Source of the DNA: Anaeromicrobium sediminis
GTDB taxonomy: Bacteria; Bacillota; Clostridia; Peptostreptococcales; Thermotaleaceae
DNA length: 64,000 nucleotides
Assembly: GCF_002270055.1 (NCBI RefSeq)
Contig: NZ_NIBG01000022.1
Span: forward strand, 1-64,000
Reading direction: 5' to 3'
Within the stretch, counting starts at the first letter, position 1. Every line of letters starts with the position of its first letter. Below are positions 59,504-64,000 of this stretch, in pieces. The position numbers were made by a program, and so were the translations under genes. The notes below the pieces were generated by a model, which worked only from the letters and a program-made list of their open reading frames with translations, did not search any database and was not told the origin of the DNA.

Positions 59504-62083
59504 CTATTCAAAGGCATTCATATACATTTGCTTAATCTCGCTAATAAGAGGGTATCTTGGGTTTGCTCCTGTACATTGGTCGTCAAAGGCTTGCTCGCTC
59601 ATTGAATCCAATGATGCATAGAACTTATGCTTAGATACACCAGCTTCATTAATAGATTTTGGAATACCTACTTGAACTTTTAGTTTATCAATGGCTTTAA
59701 TTAATAATTCAACCTTTTCATCATCATTATTACCACCCAATTGTAGATAATCAGCAATTCTTGCATATCTCCATTTAGCATTTGGGTATTTGTATTGTGG
59801 GAATGCCGTTTGTTTTCTTGGATTATCTACTGCGTTAAATCTAATTACTTCATTTATTAAAAGACCATTAGCCACACCATGAGGAACATGATGAGTAGAA
59901 CCTAATTTATGGGCCATAGAGTGACAAACACCTAGGAATGCATTTGCAAAGGCCATACCAGCCACGGTAGATGCATGGGCCATTTTTTCGCGTGCCTTAA
60001 TATTAATAGTTCCTTCATTATAAGCATCTGGTAGATATTTAAATATTAATCTAATGGCCTCTAGGGCTAATCCATTTGTGTATTCAGAAGCAAGTACTGA
60101 TACGTAAGCTTCTAGGGCATGGGTCAATGCATCTATACCAGAAGCAGCAGTTAATCCCTTTGGCATATTCATCATTAATTCTGCATCAACTATGGCCATA
60201 TCCGGTGTTAGTTCATAATCGGCAAGTGGGTATTTAACTCCTGAGTTTTCATCTGTAATAACTGCAAATGGAGTTACTTCAGAACCAGTACCAGCTGTTG
60301 TTGGTACTGCCACCATCATGGCTTTTTCACCTAGTGTAGGGAATTTATATACTCTTTTTCTAATATCCATAAATCTCATGGCTAAATCTTCAAATTTAAC
60401 TTCTGGATGTTCATACATTACCCACATGATTTTAGCTGCATCCATAGGAGAACCTCCACCTAGGGCAATGATAGTATCAGGTTCAAAGCTCTTCATTTCA
60501 TCAGCACCCTTTTTAGCAGTAGCTAATGTAGGGTCTGGTTCCACATCAAAGAATACTTTAAAGTCAATACCAATCTCATCTAATATATGAGTTACTTTAT
60601 CTACGAAGCCTAATTCATATAGAACCTTATCCGTAACTATAAAGGCCTTTTTCTTATTCATATCTTTTAATTCTTTTAAGGCAACTCCCAATGAACCATA
60701 TTTGAAGTATACTTTTTCTGGAACTCTAAACCAAAGCATATTTTCTCTCCTCTCAGCTACACTTTTTATGTTAATTAAGTGTTTAACCCCTACGTTTTCA
60801 GATACGGAGTTTCCACCCCATGATCCACAACCTAGTGTTAGAGAAGGAGCAAGTTTAAAGTTATATATATCTCCTATAGCTCCTTGAGAAGCTGGCATAT
60901 TTATAATAGTTCTACCAGTTTTCATGGCTGCACCGAATTTTTCTATCTTTTCCTTTTCTTTAACTTGATCCACATATAATACGGAAGTGTGACCAAATCC
61001 ACCAAGTTCTACTAACCTAGCAGCTTTTTTAACTCCCTCATCAAAGGTCTTAACTCTATACATTCCTAAAACAGGAGATAATTTTTCATGGGAGAATGGT
61101 TCTTCTAATTCTACAGACTCTACTTCGCCGATTAATATCTTAGTTTGTTTTGGAACTTCAACTCCTGCCATTTTAGCTATTGTATAAGCTGATTGTCCAA
61201 CTATATTAGCATTTAATGAACCATTTATTAATATTACTTTTCTAACCTTATCTATTTCAGCCTTATTTAAGATATAAGCTCCCCTATCAGCAAATTCCTT
61301 TTTAACTTCATCATAGACCTTATCTAGTACAAGGACTGATTGTTCAGATGCACAAATAACTCCGTTGTCAAAACTCTTAGATAACAATATGGAGTTTACA
61401 GCCATCTTGATATGAGCCGTATCATCTATAACAGCTGGTGTATTACCCGCCCCAACACCGATTGCTGGTTTACCTGATGAGTAAGCAGCCTTTACCATTC
61501 CAGGGCCACCTGTTGCTAGGATCATGTCAGCTTCTTTCATTACTAATTGAGATAATTCTAATGATGGTTCATCTATCCAACCCATAATTCCCTTAGGAGC
61601 ACCAGCTGTAACAGCTGCATCTAGAACTATTTTAACAGCTTCTATTGTGGACTTTTTAGCCCTTGGGTGTGGAGAGAATATGATACCATTTCTAGTTTTT
61701 AAAGAAATTAATGCTTTAAATATAGCAGTAGATGTAGGGTTAGTAGTAGGGACTACTGCTGCAATAACTCCTATTGGTTCTGCTACCTTTGTAATTCCAA
61801 AGGAACTATCCTTTTCAATAACTCCACAAGTCTTTTCGTCTTTATACTTATTATATATATATTCAGAAGCAAAGTGGTTTTTAATAACCTTGTCTTCAAC
61901 AATACCCATTCCCGTTTCTTCTACTGCCATCTTAGCTAATTTAATTCTTGAGTTATTAGCTGCAATGGCAGCGGATCTAAATATTTCGTCTACTTGCTCT
62001 TGAGTGAATTTACTAAATTCCCTTTGAGCTTTCCTTACTTCCTCAAATCTTTTTAATAATTCTTCTGGTTTTGTCACTTTCAT
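59504..62083 (-). CDS. adhE: Bifunctional acetaldehyde-CoA/alcohol dehydrogenase
   Basis: This 859-aa protein reduces acetyl-CoA to ethanol in two NADH-dependent steps. The N-terminal aldehyde dehydrogenase (1-440) has its catalytic Cys in NGVICASEQSV near 245 and the VPTTNPTSTAIFKALISLKTRN stretch. The C-terminal iron-dependent alcohol dehydrogenase (450-859) has GGGSPMDAAK, TTAGTGSEVTPFAVI and the iron ligands in CHSMAHKLGSTHHVPHG. AdhE oligomerises into spirosomes. ATG at 62083 follows AGAGAGGTG by seven bases; a TTG three codons earlier overlaps it. A Rex-type operator lies at the promoter. Confidence 0.96.
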   Translation of the reverse strand: MKVTKPEELLKRFEEVRKAQREFSKFTQEQVDEIFRSAAIAANNSRIKLAKMAVEETGMGIVEDKVIKNHFASEYIYNKYKDEKTCGVIEKDSSFGITKVAEPIGVIAAVVPTTNPTSTAIFKALISLKTRNGIIFSPHPRAKKSTIEAVKIVLDAAVTAGAPKGIMGWIDEPSLELSQLVMKEADMILATGGPGMVKAAYSSGKPAIGVGAGNTPAVIDDTAHIKMAVNSILLSKSFDNGVICASEQSVLVLDKVYDEVKKEFADRGAYILNKAEIDKVRKVILINGSLNANIVGQSAYTIAKMAGVEVPKQTKILIGEVESVELEEPFSHEKLSPVLGMYRVKTFDEGVKKAARLVELGGFGHTSVLYVDQVKEKEKIEKFGAAMKTGRTIINMPASQGAIGDIYNFKLAPSLTLGCGSWGGNSVSENVGVKHLINIKSVAERRENMLWFRVPEKVYFKYGSLGVALKELKDMNKKKAFIVTDKVLYELGFVDKVTHILDEIGIDFKVFFDVEPDPTLATAKKGADEMKSFEPDTIIALGGGSPMDAAKIMWVMYEHPEVKFEDLAMRFMDIRKRVYKFPTLGEKAMMVAVPTTAGTGSEVTPFAVITDENSGVKYPLADYELTPDMAIVDAELMMNMPKGLTAASGIDALTHALEAYVSVLASEYTNGLALEAIRLIFKYLPDAYNEGTINIKAREKMAHASTVAGMAFANAFLGVCHSMAHKLGSTHHVPHGVANGLLINEVIRFNAVDNPRKQTAFPQYKYPNAKWRYARIADYLQLGGNNDDEKVELLIKAIDKLKVQVGIPKSINEAGVSKHKFYASLDSMSEQAFDDQCTGANPRYPLISEIKQMYMNAFE

Positions 62084-62186
62084 GATTAACACCTCTCTTA
62101 AAAGTTTGTTATATTTTTAACTAATGATTTGTAAAAAAAATTCACTATTATTATTTTTAAGTATTAAGTTGTTGTTTGCTTGGTAC

Positions 62187-62221
62187 GTGTTAATAATATC
62201 ACAATCTATTTTCTTGCACAA
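62187..62221 (-). promoter_or_regulatory. adhE promoter with Rex-like operator
   Basis: On the minus strand TTGTGC (62221-62216), a 17-base spacer and TATTAT (62198-62193) form a promoter 110 bases before adhE. An 18-base palindrome-like site (plus strand GTGTTAATAATATCACAA, 62187-62204) overlaps the -10 and resembles the Rex consensus TTGTTAAN4TTAACAA at 11 of 14 fixed positions. This fits NADH/NAD-dependent repression by Rex. Confidence 0.55.
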
Positions 62222-62460
62222 GTGCTTAAATAGAATTTTTTTATGAAAAATCATATAATAATCTATGATTAATCTGTAAGAAAGGTGATGAGAAGAAAAT
62301 ATTATCCATGAATTGGTGTTTAAAAATTAACGTTTATTTTTTAACAAAAGTTACTTTGAACATGGGAGAGGTGTATTAAATGAATGTACAGTTCCAAATT
62401 ATTTGACATAGATTGGGTTAAAATATATAATTACTTAAAATTATTTAGGTGGAGGATAAA

Positions 62461-63591
62461 ATGAAACTAAAAGGGAAGTATACGAATGCTAAAATATTTG
62501 CAGACAGGATAGATGATAAGGCTTTTAGTCAAATTGAGAATTTATTAAACCATAAGGCTTTTGAAAATGTAAAGGTTAGGATCATGCCAGATGTTCATGC
62601 TGGTATGGGATGTGTTATAGGATTTACGGCAAATTTAGGGGATAAGGTAATTCCTAATTTAGTAGGGGTAGATATTGGTTGCGGTATGGAGGTTACTAAA
62701 TTAGGAAGAATAAATATAGATTTTGAAAAATTAGATAATATGATTAGAAAAGAAATTCCAAGTGGATTTAGTATCCATAAAAAAGCTCCCATGAGATACG
62801 ACAAGGATTGGAGTGATAGGTTAAGAAGTATTTCTAATAAAACTAAATCGGATTTTAATAGACATATATGTTCCATAGGGACCCTAGGCGGTGGTAATCA
62901 CTTTATTGAGATTAATGAAGGTAAGGATAAAGAAAAGTATTTAGTAATTCATTCAGGCAGTAGAAATTTAGGAAATGTCATAGCTAAATACCATCAAAAT
63001 AAGGCCATAAATTATTGTGAAGAAATGAAAAATAAGAATAGTGTGTATGATGTGACTAAGGATTTGGCATTCTTAGAGAATGAAGATAGATTAGAATATA
63101 TAGAAGATATGAACTTTGCTCAAGAATTTGCAGAATTAAATAGAAAGGTCATATCTAAAAAAATATGTGAGTTTTTAAATATAGATTATGATAGTGCTGA
63201 AAAATTCACTACCATACACAACTATGTTAATATGAAAGATTTTATTATTAGAAAGGGAGCCATATGTGCCAATAAAGATGAAGTGGTTATAATTCCTATG
63301 AATATGAGAGATGGGTCCATTATAGGAATAGGACAGGGCAATGAAGACTGGAACAATTCTGCTCCCCATGGAGCTGGAAGGATCTTATCTAGAAAGGCTG
63401 CTAAAGATAAATTATGTATTAATGAATATAAAAAATCTATGGAAGGGATATGGAGTAGTTCCGTATCAAAATCCACATTAGATGAAAGTCCTATGGCCTA
63501 TAAACCTATGGATGAGGTTAAAAAGCATATGAAAGATACTCTACACATATTAGATCATATAAAACCTTTATATAATTTCAAAGCAAAATAG
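62461..63591 (+). CDS. rtcB: RtcB-type RNA ligase
   Basis: This 376-aa GTP- and manganese-dependent enzyme joins RNA 3'-phosphate (or 2',3'-cyclic phosphate) to 5'-OH ends, in RNA repair. Motifs: MPDVHAGMGCVIGFTA near 45-60, GVDIGCGME near 73-81 (metal Cys/Asp), GTLGGGNHFIEI near 140-150, HSGSRNLG near 168, and the C-terminal SAPHGAGRILSR with the guanylated-His region. It is shorter than E. coli RtcB but of the common short bacterial type. ATG at 62461 follows GGTGGAGG; GTG at 62449 overlaps that site. Confidence 0.92.
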   Translation: MKLKGKYTNAKIFADRIDDKAFSQIENLLNHKAFENVKVRIMPDVHAGMGCVIGFTANLGDKVIPNLVGVDIGCGMEVTKLGRINIDFEKLDNMIRKEIPSGFSIHKKAPMRYDKDWSDRLRSISNKTKSDFNRHICSIGTLGGGNHFIEINEGKDKEKYLVIHSGSRNLGNVIAKYHQNKAINYCEEMKNKNSVYDVTKDLAFLENEDRLEYIEDMNFAQEFAELNRKVISKKICEFLNIDYDSAEKFTTIHNYVNMKDFIIRKGAICANKDEVVIIPMNMRDGSIIGIGQGNEDWNNSAPHGAGRILSRKAAKDKLCINEYKKSMEGIWSSSVSKSTLDESPMAYKPMDEVKKHMKDTLHILDHIKPLYNFKAK

Positions 63592-63597
63592 AAATGA

Positions 63598-63638
63598 AGG
63601 GATGGTTATTTATCTTATTTAATAACAATCCCTATTTT
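63598..63638 (+). terminator. Terminator of rtcB
   Basis: AGGGATGGTTATT with AATAACAATCCCT and a T-rich tail, seven bases past the stop codon. Confidence 0.8.
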
Positions 63639-63788
63639 GGTTATATGAAGAAAAAATGTAATATTTATATTTAATTACATAAGATAATGTGGGAAAAATA
63701 ACATATAGGAAACATTCATATAACATTTACTTTACAAAGATAAGTTAAAATGAAATTACAACACAAGCTTTTTTCTCACTTTACTCTA

Positions 63789-63849
63789 GGGGACGGTCAC
63801 TTAGAAAATTCTACTGACTGGTACTATAACAACTGAAAAAACCGTCCCC
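63789..63849. repeat. Palindromic REP-like element
   Basis: GGGGACGGT (63789-63797) and ACCGTCCCC (63841-63849) are perfect 9-bp inverted repeats 43 bases apart, unusually GC-rich for this window. GGGGACGGT-type ends are known to me from interspersed elements in clostridial genomes associated with REP-type tyrosine transposases, but that link is from memory. Confidence 0.5.
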
Positions 63850-63875
63850 AATATAATACAGATAGGAGATAGGGC

Positions 63876-64000
63876 ATGAAAAATATTATAGATCATCATG
63901 TACACACAGATTTTTCTGCAGATTCTACTACACCACCAGAAGAAATAATTCATAAGGCAAAATCTTTAAATTTAAGTGGGGTCATGTTTACAGATCATGT
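63876..64000 (+). CDS. PHP-domain phosphatase, histidinol-phosphatase-like (3' truncated by window edge)
   Basis: ATG at 63876 (GATAGGAGAT five bases upstream) opens a frame that runs off the window after 41 codons. The start reads MKNIIDHHVHTDFSADS, with the HxH metal motif of the PHP superfamily, followed by TTPPEEIIHKAKSLNLSGVMFTDHV, the second conserved strand. This pattern is typical of monofunctional histidinol-phosphatase HisK and related PHP phosphoesterases. No his genes are visible, so the family is safe but the reaction is not. Confidence 0.8.
   Translation, partial: MKNIIDHHVHTDFSADSTTPPEEIIHKAKSLNLSGVMFTDH

Noticed and set aside
62128-62147. Second Rex-like site TTTGTAAAAAAAATTCACTA near adhE
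   Set aside because: Half-sites are one base out of register and the centre is a plain A run; the site at 62187-62204 is much better.
1-64000. tRNA, rRNA, CRISPR arrays, prophage or toxin-antitoxin pairs
   Set aside because: I looked for T-loop GGTTCGA-like patterns, regular spaced repeats and paired small ORFs and found none convincing; small tRNAs could still be missed by eye.

Overview
The window comes from a low-GC, anaerobic, endospore-forming Firmicute of the Clostridia. The reasons are the strongly AT-rich DNA, strong AGGAGG-type ribosome binding sites, many oxygen-sensitive enzymes (anaerobic ribonucleotide reductase NrdDG, a glycyl-radical decarboxylase, AdhE, BadF-type activases), two Spo0E-like phosphatases, a LysM/GH18 spore-type hydrolase and a yjdF gene with its riboswitch. 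The genus cannot be fixed from sequence alone. The two edges cut a sensor histidine kinase (left) and a PHP-domain phosphatase (right). I saw no rRNA, tRNA, CRISPR array, prophage or intact insertion sequence.

Layout. 1-8.6 kb: histidine kinase tail, PNPOx/ferredoxin protein, an Ldh_2 dehydrogenase and CDF-type transporter operon divergent from a MerR regulator, an orphan 241-aa protein, a DUF421 protein, and a two-gene COG3580/COG3581 locus. 8.7-12 kb: a dCache-GGDEF diguanylate cyclase and an L,D-transpeptidase lipoprotein. 12-16.4 kb: arsR-arsD-arsA-CoA-disulfide reductase/rhodanese with operator and promoter but no efflux pump gene. 16.6-24.1 kb: NudC, nrdD-nrdG behind two candidate NrdR boxes, LysM/GH18 hydrolase, nitroreductase and an SPL-like radical SAM protein. 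24.2-26.2 kb: two Spo0E-like genes flank a membrane protein, with a LexA-like box upstream. 26.4-33 kb: a MalY/PatB lyase and a 4-hydroxyphenylacetate decarboxylase (p-cresol forming) operon hpdB-hpdC-MFS-hpdA. 33-44.4 kb: small CGGC and zinc-ribbon proteins, AsnB, PdxST with repeated operators, a SulP transporter, an HD protein, a DUF1540-like ORF interrupted by an in-frame TGA, a MacB-type ABC exporter and YmaF. 44.4-47.5 kb: a second COG3580/COG3581 pair, now with its activase. 47.7-53 kb: a fructose/mannose-family PTS operon with HPr, a PRD activator and ManA. 53-59.5 kb: an ABC-F ATPase, a permease pseudogene, an HD-GYP/DUF5317 locus with a 26-codon ORF and a structured leader, and riboswitch-yjdF. 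59.5-64 kb: AdhE behind a Rex-like operator, RtcB and the start of a PHP phosphatase.

How it fits together. The genes describe a fermenting anaerobe: sugar uptake by PTS, ethanol production by AdhE, amino-acid degradation (aromatic decarboxylation) and redox control (Rex, NrdR). Making and degrading c-di-GMP are both represented (GGDEF at 8.8 kb, HD-GYP at 56.7 kb).

The most unusual signals are: the structured leader and tiny hydrophobic ORF before the HD-GYP gene; a DUF1540-like gene with an in-frame TGA; an SOS-type box ahead of a Spo0E-like gene; two paralogous COG3580/3581 loci; a repeated structured element at 5.4 and 22.3 kb; and a yjdF riboswitch whose core contains a perfect anti-Shine-Dalgarno segment. 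All calls come from reading the sequence and from recalled family features; no searches were run.
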